From Acidobacteriota bacterium (GTDB taxonomy: Bacteria > Acidobacteriota > Terriglobia > Terriglobales > Acidobacteriaceae), in assembly GCA_021805265.1 (NCBI GenBank), contig JAJZFR010000296.1:1-8344 (forward strand): 8,344 nucleotides of DNA, written 5' to 3'. The translations under genes and the position numbers were made by a program. The notes beneath the pieces were generated by a model that was not told the origin of the DNA, ran no database searches, and was given only the letters and a program-made list of their open reading frames with translations. Shown here piece after piece: positions 1 through 5,359 of this stretch (the first letter of the stretch is position 1; every line of letters begins with the position of its first letter).

Positions 1-31
1 AAAAAATGCTCCCTGGGCCTTCAGCGAAAGG

Positions 32-340
32 CTATTTCTCAGTGATGCGCGCGCGAATCCACAGGGAGCCGAAGACCACAAGGCCCACCGCCCAGACCAC
101 AATCGCCGCTGGCAGCCCGCAGTAGAGATAAGTGTCTGCGTAGTTGACCGTATGGTGGCCAAGCTGATTCCAGCCGAGCAGCGCAAAGATGGAGAGCGCC
201 GTCACCAGGAAAAACGTGAAGAAGCCGGAAGCCGCGGTCAACAGCAGGCTGGTGAAAAAGCCGAAGCCATCGAGCGGAAAGCCGAGAAAGCTGCCGCTCG
301 ATGGTTGCAGGTTGTCCGGTGGATTGGTTGGGTGCTTCAC
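32..340 (-). CDS. Small two-helix membrane protein, function unknown
   Basis: I do not recognise the family. The frame encodes about 102 residues with two clear hydrophobic stretches: one of about 29 residues, rich in Phe, Leu and Ala, roughly residues 28-56, and one of about 20 residues, roughly 75-94. A short polar loop with paired His (NQLGHHTVNYAD) lies between them, and the tail is short and basic (WIRARITEK). The N-terminus is polar and proline-rich. This fits an inner-membrane protein with a hairpin topology. The frame can extend to a GTG at 352, but no ribosome site precedes that codon. The GTG at 340 has GAGG six bases upstream, so I prefer it. It is divergent from the 272-aa gene. 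Competing frames on either strand are basic, low-complexity shadows. That it is a real membrane protein is fairly sure; its role is unknown. Confidence 0.68.
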   Translation of the reverse strand: MKHPTNPPDNLQPSSGSFLGFPLDGFGFFTSLLLTAASGFFTFFLVTALSIFALLGWNQLGHHTVNYADTYLYCGLPAAIVVWAVGLVVFGSLWIRARITEK

Positions 341-392
341 GGGTTGCCTCACAGTTGCCGGAGGTTACGGGGGGGAACGTCCGGGTGGATTT

Positions 393-420
393 GGCGAGGG
401 CGACGTGCATGCGCTCGCCC
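393..420. repeat. GC-rich inverted repeat in divergent intergenic region
   Basis: GGGCGA at 398-403 is complementary to TCGCCC at 415-420, and overlapping arms GGCGAG (393-398) and CTCGCC (414-419) give an alternative pairing. The self-complementary GCATGC sits in the loop at 407-412. There is no T-run, so it is not an intrinsic terminator. If the minus-strand promoter proposed at 429-458 is real, this hairpin would form at the very 5' end of the small membrane-protein mRNA. It could equally be a protein-binding site or chance in GC-rich DNA. Confidence 0.4.
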
Positions 421-428
421 GCTTGTTT

Positions 429-458
429 AGTATAGGGAGTAGTGTCCACTCCTGTACA
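429..458 (-). promoter_or_regulatory. Candidate promoter for the small membrane-protein gene
   Basis: On the minus strand, TATACT (434-429) matches five of six -10 bases. TGTACA (458-453), 18 bases upstream, matches four of six -35 bases. Transcription would start near 422 and leave a leader of about 80 bases before the GTG at 340. The element overlaps the start of the plus-strand gene at 442, so expression of the two divergent genes could interfere. Found by eye only. Confidence 0.33.
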
Positions 459-1260
459 AAACGCGCCAGCGCAACACGAGCTTTGGGCTGCTGAAAAGGT
501 AGCCACTCACTCGACCATCGCCACTGCTCCGAACGGGCTTCGTTTCAGTGCGTGGGGCCAGACGCGCATTGCCCACGCCGAGATGGAGCGCCTCGTTGGA
601 GCGGTGCCGCGGGCGCTGGCTCCGGCGCTCAGCGCGCGCTGCTACTACTTCGTGCCGCTGGTCATGGCGGAGGGGGAAAACGGCGCGGAAGGCGGGACGG
701 TCTTTGCCGCGCCGGATTATTCCGCGGATGCGAGCGACCGGGCGATCTGCCATCGCAACACCACGCTGGGTTTAGTCGAAGCGGTGTTTATTTCGACACG
801 CCTGGTGGAGGATCGCTTCGGCCTCAGCTTCGAGTTCGCTATCAACGTGGCCCACAACTTTGTGGATGCGGTCGGTGTGCCTGAGAGTTTCGGCGAACTG
901 GTCTGGTCTCAGGCGTTAGCCGCAGTGCGCGGGGAAACCAGCCAGGAAGCGTGGGATGCCCGCCGTCGGGCGATCGATCCCAGTGACGCTGCTGAAGCCA
1001 CTCCGGCAGCCACTCCAGCGGGCATTCCAGCGGGAGTAGACGAGCGCGCTCGCAAAGCCTATCAGGACGCCGCGTTTGCCGATGCCGTGGCCATCTACGT
1101 CCTCTCGCTGGCTATCGACTTCGACTATCACGATCTCCGCGAACGCGAATATCCGTTGCTCGCCGCCCCGGCGCTGGCCGAGCGGCTGCGTCACATCGCC
1201 AGACTCTTCCCCGCCAACGACGGCTACGAGTTCCAGATTCTCTACCGCCGCAGAGGGTGA
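442..1260 (+). CDS. Conserved-looking hypothetical protein, 272 aa
   Basis: I do not recognise this protein. It has no signal peptide and no membrane segment, so it is probably cytoplasmic. Residues about 30-180 look like one folded domain with alternating hydrophobic strands (CYYFVPLVMAEG; TLGLVEAVFISTRLVEDRFG; LSFEFAINVAHNFVDAV). A low-complexity hinge (ATPA, ATPA, GIPA; residues 186-197) follows. The C-terminal domain of about 70 residues is mainly helical and rich in Ala, Arg and Tyr, ending in a basic RRRG tail. The start is GTG, directly after an in-frame TAG at 433. AGGGAG lies upstream, but only two bases from the GTG, which is too close for an ideal ribosome site; an internal ATG at 583 has none. 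Reading-frame length and codon use (G/C at third positions) support a real gene. Function cannot be inferred from the neighbours. Confidence 0.72.
   Translation: MSTPVQNAPAQHELWAAEKVATHSTIATAPNGLRFSAWGQTRIAHAEMERLVGAVPRALAPALSARCYYFVPLVMAEGENGAEGGTVFAAPDYSADASDRAICHRNTTLGLVEAVFISTRLVEDRFGLSFEFAINVAHNFVDAVGVPESFGELVWSQALAAVRGETSQEAWDARRRAIDPSDAAEATPAATPAGIPAGVDERARKAYQDAAFADAVAIYVLSLAIDFDYHDLREREYPLLAAPALAERLRHIARLFPANDGYEFQILYRRRG
997..1032 (+). repeat. Three tandem 12-bp units inside the 272-aa gene
   Basis: The units are GCCACTCCGGCA, GCCACTCCAGCG and GGCATTCCAGCG. They encode ATPA, ATPA and GIPA and form the flexible hinge between the two predicted domains. Being in multiples of three, a change in copy number would keep the frame, so hinge length could vary between strains. 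Confidence 0.75.
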
Positions 1261-1305
1261 AGGGCACCAACGCTCGGCACAACTGTCGCTCAACTTCGCG
1301 GGCAT

Positions 1306-1337
1306 TTGCGTCGATAAAACCACAATGGTGCTAAACT
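1306..1337 (+). promoter_or_regulatory. Candidate extended -10 promoter
   Basis: TGCTAAACT (1329-1337) is a TGn extended -10 followed by TAAACT, four of six matches to the consensus. The best -35 candidate, TTGCGT (1306-1311), is 20 bases away, which is too far, but extended -10 promoters tolerate a poor -35. A start near 1344 would give a leader of about 29 bases containing the AGGAGG at 1359-1364. Found by eye only. Confidence 0.3.
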
Positions 1338-1372
1338 ACCAGTAGGTTGACAGTAGTCAGGAGGCATATACC

Positions 1373-1420
1373 ATGACCATCCAAATATTCAAAGTCGTCA
1401 AGGGTACTCCGAACCTTTAA
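1373..1420 (+). CDS. 15-residue open frame with strong ribosome site (microprotein or gene stub)
   Basis: An ATG begins a 15-codon frame, MTIQIFKVVKGTPNL, ending in TAA at 1418-1420. A perfect AGGAGG (1359-1364) sits eight bases upstream, the best ribosome site in the window, and an extended -10 element lies before it. The frame uses AT-rich codons and its stop overlaps the stop of the convergent membrane-protein gene by two bases. The peptide alternates hydrophobic and basic residues. It may be a true microprotein. It may instead be the surviving first codons of a longer gene whose remainder was lost when the neighbouring block was rearranged, or a chance frame. I do not recognise the sequence. 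Confidence 0.35.
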   Translation: MTIQIFKVVKGTPNL

Positions 1421-2763
1421 CCGGCCCTGTCAGGGTTTCGCTTGGCCGAAAGCAGCGGCCTCAGTCGCGCCAGTTCCGCTTTTGTCTTCTCGCTTCCATG
1501 CCGGGCAAGATAGTACAGGTCTCCGTCAGGAGTGTTCGGAATCAGGTCCGTCACAGTTCCGGGCTGGCTTTGGTGATAGGCGCGGACGCTGAAGAACTCC
1601 TTATTCACATCCTCAGGCGCAAGCAGCCCTATGTTTGCGGCATCTTCCAAAGCCGCAATACATTTGTTGGCGAGTGTCAGTTTCGGATTTTCCTTAGCCA
1701 GCCGCCCGTAGTAGCAGCCCAGATTGAACCATGCCGTACAGGTGAAAGCTGGAACGGGCCTGGTCTCCCAGTTTGTCCACCTTACCCCCTTTTCCAATTC
1801 CTCAATGGCATCGGGTAGCCTGTTTTGCAGGTCTTCCGCATAGAGCACGGCAAGGTTATAGCGGGCGCGCAACTGTTGCGGCTGAATGCGAATACTGGCC
1901 TCAAAGGTATCGATTGCCCCTTTGAAGGCTTCCGTAATCTCGTTGAAATTTTGATCACTTTGCGGGGTGGGATACAGATCCCGATCCTGAACGGCAATCC
2001 GTGCGCGCGCCGACTCGAGCCGAATATTGCCCAGATCGTTGTAAATGCTGACCCTTCCCGAAGCCTTCCGAAGGGCTAACTCCAACAGATACTCGGCACG
2101 CTCCAGGTCCGCAAAGTAACCAAGTCCGCGGCCATGCTCGAAGACGAACTTCGACCAGTAAAAACGCGCAAGACGCTGAATCTGAAGCGAGTAGACCTCT
2201 CGGGATTCGTGCTGCGAAGCAATCTCGTAGGGAACCAGCCGTTCAAAGGCCAGAATCTCCTGCCGTTCCATCAGAGACCGAGTGGCATACGAAAAGCGTC
2301 GCCAGTCAAATCCTTCCTCCGCATCGTTGACCGAGGAAGCAGCCAGCATCCGCGTCAGATTTTCGTAGGCTTCTGTGCGGCGTTCTTCCGTATCGGCGAA
2401 GAAGGGATAGCGTCGATGAACATCGCTCTCCAGTTTCTTGAGGTCTGACAATGTATCCTCGGCCTGACGGGTAAAACTCTGTGCGCTGAAGCCCGCCGCC
2501 ACACCCTGTGCGAGTGTAAACAGTCCTGCTGTAATGACGATCAACCCCAAAGTCCACTTGATCTCATCAAGCCTGTCCTTCAACTCGCCGGGGGTCAACA
2601 GAGCGCCTTTGTCTGCTTCCGCAGCGAGCGCATACACGTTGCGCAGGCCGAAGCACACGAACAGAATGAGTATCGCGATAAACACGCCCGGAAGCTTTCG
2701 GAATGCGAATCTCCAGAACATTTTCACCACCACAGCAAGGAAACCTGCTCGAAAAGGAAACAT
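1417..2763 (-). CDS. Membrane-anchored protein with TPR-like repeats
   Basis: About 448 residues. Two N-terminal hydrophobic segments (roughly residues 24-40 and 72-91) flank a short polar loop. A coiled-coil-like stretch rich in Glu, Lys and Arg follows (about 98-130). The rest is helical with TPR-like pairs, best seen at about 234-260 (YNDLGNIRLESARARI), 281-326 (AFKGAIDTFEASIRIQP, then ARYNLAVLYAEDL and AIEELEKGV) and 344-378 (AWFNLGCYYGRLA, CIAALEDAANIGL). TPR domains usually bind proteins; no enzymatic motif is visible. The frame extends to a TTG at 2793, but that codon overlaps a TACAAT -10-like box. ATG 2763 is the first ATG, and ATG 2721, with weak GGTGG upstream, is also possible. 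It lies downstream of der on the same strand. It looks more AT-rich than its neighbours, which may mean acquisition. The partner is unknown. Confidence 0.82.
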   Translation of the reverse strand: MFPFRAGFLAVVVKMFWRFAFRKLPGVFIAILILFVCFGLRNVYALAAEADKGALLTPGELKDRLDEIKWTLGLIVITAGLFTLAQGVAAGFSAQSFTRQAEDTLSDLKKLESDVHRRYPFFADTEERRTEAYENLTRMLAASSVNDAEEGFDWRRFSYATRSLMERQEILAFERLVPYEIASQHESREVYSLQIQRLARFYWSKFVFEHGRGLGYFADLERAEYLLELALRKASGRVSIYNDLGNIRLESARARIAVQDRDLYPTPQSDQNFNEITEAFKGAIDTFEASIRIQPQQLRARYNLAVLYAEDLQNRLPDAIEELEKGVRWTNWETRPVPAFTCTAWFNLGCYYGRLAKENPKLTLANKCIAALEDAANIGLLAPEDVNKEFFSVRAYHQSQPGTVTDLIPNTPDGDLYYLARHGSEKTKAELARLRPLLSAKRNPDRAG

Positions 2764-2792
2764 GTCCGAAACAGGTAGAGGACTTGCGCGCA

Positions 2793-2798
2793 ATTGTA
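2793..2798 (-). promoter_or_regulatory. Possible -10 box upstream of the TPR-like membrane protein
   Basis: TACAAT on the minus strand matches five of six -10 bases. No convincing -35 lies 16-18 bases upstream. If used, transcription would begin near 2786, which excludes the TTG start at 2793 and favours the ATG at 2763 or 2721. The gene may otherwise be co-transcribed with der. Confidence 0.22.
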
Positions 2799-2845
2799 CT
2801 GGATTTTGCTGGGATGCAGTGCTGGCTCAAGCGCGTTCGGTTTTT

Positions 2846-4444
2846 CTATCCGTTGCGCGCCCGGACCTTGAACCAGATCGGCGTGCCGTCAAAGCCGAAG
2901 GCCTCGCGAATCTGATTTTCGAGGAAGCGCTCGAAGGCAAAGTGCAACTTGATATTGCGGTCGGTGAAGAGCACAAACGTAGGCGGCGCGACAGCAGCCT
3001 GGGTCATGTAGAAGATCCTCACCCGCTTGGCCATCGGGACTGGCGCGCGCTGGAAATCGATCTTGTCGAGGAAGCGATTCATCTGCCCCGTGGAGACGCG
3101 CTTGCGGCGCTGCTGGCCGATGCGGCGAACCTCGCGCAGCACCTTGTCGAGGTTTGCGCCGTCTGCCGCCGAGATGAAGATGACCGGCGCGTAGTTGAGA
3201 TATTTGAGAGCGCGCCGGACCTGGTCTTCATAGACGGATTTGTCGGCGGGAGCCTTGCCATCGGTGCGCTTTGTCGTCACCAAGTCCCACTTGTTGATTA
3301 CGATGATGACGCTGCGCCCGCTTTCGTGGGCGTAGCCTCCGATGTGCGCGTCGCTGGCGGTTACGCCTTCGGTGGCGTCGATCATCAGGAGCGCCACGTC
3401 GCAGGATTCTAGATGTCGCCGCGCCATCACCACGGAGAGTTTTTCGGCCATCAGGTGGGTCTTGCCCTTGCGTCGAATGCCCGCCGTATCGATCAGCCGC
3501 AGGCGCTGGCCTTCGTACTCGATGACCTCGTCCACGGCGTCGCGGGTGGTGCCGGCGATGGGAGAGACAATGGCCCGCGAGGTTCCGGTGAGGGCGTTCA
3601 AGAGGGTCGATTTGCCGACGTTGGGTCGGCCGATAATGGCTACCGAAGTCTCGTGCTGGGCAAACTCGCCATGGGTGCGGTGGAGCGGCTCCTCGGGGTC
3701 AATGGCCGCAGCGGGGTCGGGATTTTCCTCTACATCTTCGGGAGACAAATTACTGGTCGCCAGATGATGATCGATCAACGCTTCAGGGGTCTCTCCGAGG
3801 CGCTGATCGTCGTCACGCTCGAGAAAATCATCTTCGGAATCGTTGGCGAAATCGTCTTCGCTCCCGTCTTCGCCTTGGGTGACGATGCCCGGCGCGGTCG
3901 GTGCGGGCAGGCGGTCAAAGACCGCATCCAGCAGGTCGCCAATGCCCAGGCCATGCTCGGAGCTGACCAGGAAGACCTCGCGGATTCCGAGTTGGCGAAA
4001 GTTCTCGGCTACAGAGGCCACGGTCGCGCTCTCGACCTTGTTGACCACCAGAAACACCGGCCTGCCGCCACGGATGAGCATCCGCGCCAGGTCGTAGTCC
4101 GGGGAAGCGAGTTCGGTCCTGGCATCGACCACCAGCAGCAGGAGGTCGGCTTCTTCGAGCGCCGTTCGTGCCTGGCGATAAATCTCGCTCGGGATCAGCT
4201 CGGCGTCGTCGGGGACAATGCCGCCGGTATCGACCAGGCGAATGATCCGCCCATCCCACTCGACATCGCCATAGATGCGGTCGCGGGTGATGCCTGGCTC
4301 GTCGCCGACAATCGAGCGGCGCGAGTGTGTGAGGCGGTTGAAGAGCGTGGATTTGCCGACGTTTGGGCGGCCAACAATGGCCACCAGGGGAAGCCCCGCG
4401 CTCGCTGGCGTCGAGGGTACAACCGATTTGTGATACTTCGACAC
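2846..4444 (-). CDS. der: GTPase Der (EngA), ribosome assembly
   Basis: Der carries two GTPase domains in tandem plus a C-terminal KH-like domain, and acts in maturation of the 50S ribosomal subunit. Domain 1 shows GRPNVGKS (residues 25-32), GITRD (51-55), DTGG (72-75), NKVE (135-138) and SSEHGLG (161-167). Domain 2 shows GRPNVGKS (272-279), GTTRD (298-302), DTAG (319-322), NKWD (384-387) and SAADG (425-429). The KH-like part fills about 437-532. NKVE replaces the usual NKxD. The linker of about 80 residues is strongly acidic and long for the family (B. subtilis Der totals 436 aa, E. coli 490; this is 532). The frame reaches a TTG at 4504 that overlaps the toxin stop, but I prefer the GTG at 4444: GGAG lies seven bases upstream and the protein then begins near G1, as usual. 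ATG 4489 has no ribosome site. Expected to be essential. Confidence 0.96.
   Translation of the reverse strand: MSKYHKSVVPSTPASAGLPLVAIVGRPNVGKSTLFNRLTHSRRSIVGDEPGITRDRIYGDVEWDGRIIRLVDTGGIVPDDAELIPSEIYRQARTALEEADLLLLVVDARTELASPDYDLARMLIRGGRPVFLVVNKVESATVASVAENFRQLGIREVFLVSSEHGLGIGDLLDAVFDRLPAPTAPGIVTQGEDGSEDDFANDSEDDFLERDDDQRLGETPEALIDHHLATSNLSPEDVEENPDPAAAIDPEEPLHRTHGEFAQHETSVAIIGRPNVGKSTLLNALTGTSRAIVSPIAGTTRDAVDEVIEYEGQRLRLIDTAGIRRKGKTHLMAEKLSVVMARRHLESCDVALLMIDATEGVTASDAHIGGYAHESGRSVIIVINKWDLVTTKRTDGKAPADKSVYEDQVRRALKYLNYAPVIFISAADGANLDKVLREVRRIGQQRRKRVSTGQMNRFLDKIDFQRAPVPMAKRVRIFYMTQAAVAPPTFVLFTDRNIKLHFAFERFLENQIREAFGFDGTPIWFKVRARNG
3825..3860 (-). repeat. 24-bp-period direct repeat in the acidic linker of der
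   Basis: AAATCATCTTCG (3825-3836) recurs as AAATCGTCTTCG (3849-3860), eleven of twelve bases identical. On the coding strand each copy encodes a SEDDF-type acidic motif. This suggests the acidic linker grew by short duplication. Confidence 0.6.
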
Positions 4445-4500
4445 GAAAAAACTCCATTTGCGCCGGTCACGGGAGTCTCCCGCAGCCATCGCGCACGAAT

Positions 4501-4887
4501 TCAAAACCAGATACGCTCTACCCCGTAGGCGTCGAAAGAGGCGTCGCGACTGAGCACCGGTGCGCGCATTTCCAGCGCTTGCGCGATCAGCAGCCGGTCA
4601 AACGGATCCCGGTGATGCCGCGGCAAAAGGCCGGAAGCAATTGCTTGTCCTACCGTGACCCCCGCTATCAGAAAGCCAGCTTCCGTTTCTCGCTGTTCAA
4701 AATCTACCAGCAGCGCGGCCACATCCAGCTTTCCTGTGCCCGACTTCACCGCCAGCTCCCACGGTGTGACCACGGAAATAAAGCCCGTGTGTTCCGTATC
4801 GGTTAACAAGTCGAGACACCTCGGCGGCAATAGCCCCGGCGAAATGCGAAACCAGAGATAGGTGTGCGTATCGATCAGATACGTCAT
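4501..4887 (-). CDS. vapC: VapC-like PIN-domain toxin
   Basis: A 128-residue PIN-domain protein, the size typical of VapC-type toxins, which are Mg-dependent ribonucleases that stop translation. The fold's acidic residues are all visible: D6 in LIDTHTYLWF, E44 in TPWELAVKSGTGKLD, D94 and D97 in HHRDPFDRLLIAQA, and D115 in VLSRDASFDAYGV. The HRDPFDR and WELAVK signatures point to the subgroup usually paired with Phd/YefM-type antitoxins. It starts five bases after the antitoxin stop. An AGGAG lies about 13 bases upstream inside the antitoxin gene, somewhat distant, so translational coupling is likely. Its stop lies 57 bp before the preferred der start, and would overlap der by four bases if der began at TTG 4504. 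The active site looks intact, so the toxin is probably functional. The RNA target cannot be inferred. Confidence 0.93.
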   Translation of the reverse strand: MTYLIDTHTYLWFRISPGLLPPRCLDLLTDTEHTGFISVVTPWELAVKSGTGKLDVAALLVDFEQRETEAGFLIAGVTVGQAIASGLLPRHHRDPFDRLLIAQALEMRAPVLSRDASFDAYGVERIWF

Positions 4888-4892
4888 CCCGC

Positions 4893-5204
4893 TCAGACAT
4901 CTCCTGGCGACGGAGCAGGCAGCATCACGCTCGCTGGCCTGCTCAGCTTGTCTTCCAGCGGAATATCGAAGCCATACGCTGACAATTGATCGGCGTTGAG
5001 CGGTTCCAGTGCGGATTCGTCGAGATGTGCCAGGCCTTCAAACCCACCTGGCCGTCTGCGTTGCCTGTTCTTTTGCCCCAGCTCGAAAGGCACCAGCTTG
5101 GCTACGGGATGGGAGCCGCGCATCACGATCACCTCTTCGCCGGCCTCGACCAGTTTGAGCAGCCGCGAGAAGTGAGTTTTTGCCTGATGGACGGTGTATG
5201 GCAT
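4893..5204 (-). CDS. Phd/YefM-type antitoxin
   Basis: A 103-residue protein with the Phd/YefM N-terminal DNA-binding fold: VHQAKTHFSRLLKLVEAGEE, then VIVMRGSHPVAKLVP (residues about 5-39). The remaining 60 residues should be flexible and bind and neutralise the PIN toxin; they include a basic patch (KNRQRRRPGGF, 45-55) and an acidic LDESALEPLNADQL. The last 17 or so residues (from LSRP) are a Pro-rich tail beyond the usual toxin-binding region. The toxin gene follows after five bases in the same direction. The ATG at 5204 has no ribosome site, and the promoter geometry puts the transcription start on this ATG, so a leaderless mRNA is likely. The antitoxin, alone or with toxin, probably represses its own promoter through the palindrome at 5204-5225. 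Confidence 0.93.
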   Translation of the reverse strand: MPYTVHQAKTHFSRLLKLVEAGEEVIVMRGSHPVAKLVPFELGQKNRQRRRPGGFEGLAHLDESALEPLNADQLSAYGFDIPLEDKLSRPASVMLPAPSPGDV

Positions 5205-5225
5205 GGACTAAGTATACTTAGTCCA
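5204..5225. promoter_or_regulatory. Perfect 22-bp palindrome, likely antitoxin operator
   Basis: The left half TGGACTAAGTA (5204-5214) is followed directly by its exact reverse complement TACTTAGTCCA (5215-5225), with no spacer and no mismatch. It covers the -10 box of the toxin-antitoxin promoter and ends on the A of the antitoxin ATG. Phd/YefM antitoxins are known to bind palindromes at their own promoters. The GTATAC core resembles the GTGTACAC-type core of the Phd operator. The palindrome is seen directly; the operator role is inferred. Confidence 0.82.
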
Positions 5226-5239
5226 CTTTTTCGGGTCAA
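5211..5239 (-). promoter_or_regulatory. Promoter of the toxin-antitoxin operon
   Basis: On the minus strand, TTGACC (5239-5234) and TATACT (5216-5211) each match five of six consensus bases and are separated by exactly 17 bases. Only six bases separate TATACT from the antitoxin ATG, so the usual start point seven bases past the -10 box is the A of the ATG. This predicts a leaderless transcript and fits the lack of any ribosome site. Confidence 0.75.
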
Positions 5240-5280
5240 CCCTGCAACTGTGCCCTGCAACTCTGTCCCGCAACCCTGCC
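5240..5280. repeat. Degenerate 13-14 bp tandem repeat, three copies
   Basis: CCCTGCAACTGTG (5240-5252), CCCTGCAACTCTGT (5253-5266) and CCCGCAACCCTGCC (5267-5280) form an imperfect tandem array directly upstream of the toxin-antitoxin -35 box and between that operon and the divergent helicase gene. The role is unknown. It may be slippage debris or a binding region. Confidence 0.55.
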
Positions 5281-5359
5281 AAATCGCCACGATCCAGTAA
5301 TCTGCTCATTGTCGCGACTCTCTCGCTACTATGAAGACAGGCTTGGGAAGAGCAATCCG

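Noticed and set aside
1..34. Possible intrinsic terminator for the small membrane-protein gene
   Set aside because: On the minus strand a five-base-pair stem (32-17) overlaps the stop codon and a T6 run lies at 6-1, but nine bases separate stem and T-run. That is too far for a normal terminator, and the window ends there.
1425..1438. CCCTG T CAGGG followed by TTT as a plus-strand terminator after the 15-codon frame
   Set aside because: The loop is too small unless two pairs open, leaving a three-pair stem; the T-run is only three bases, and the bases also code for the end of the convergent protein.
2534..3412. 292-codon plus-strand open frame across the 3' end of der and the start of the TPR-like gene
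   Set aside because: It overlaps two real genes on the other strand and has no family signature or ribosome site.
3413..4528. 371-codon plus-strand open frame opposite der
   Set aside because: It lies antisense to a gene with two full sets of GTPase motifs. The translation is basic and Gly/Arg/Asp-rich with no recognisable fold, as expected from the complementary frame of a GC-rich gene.
5309..5332. TTGTCG and TACTAT as a helicase promoter
   Set aside because: Spacing is only 12 bases, too short for a sigma-70-type promoter.
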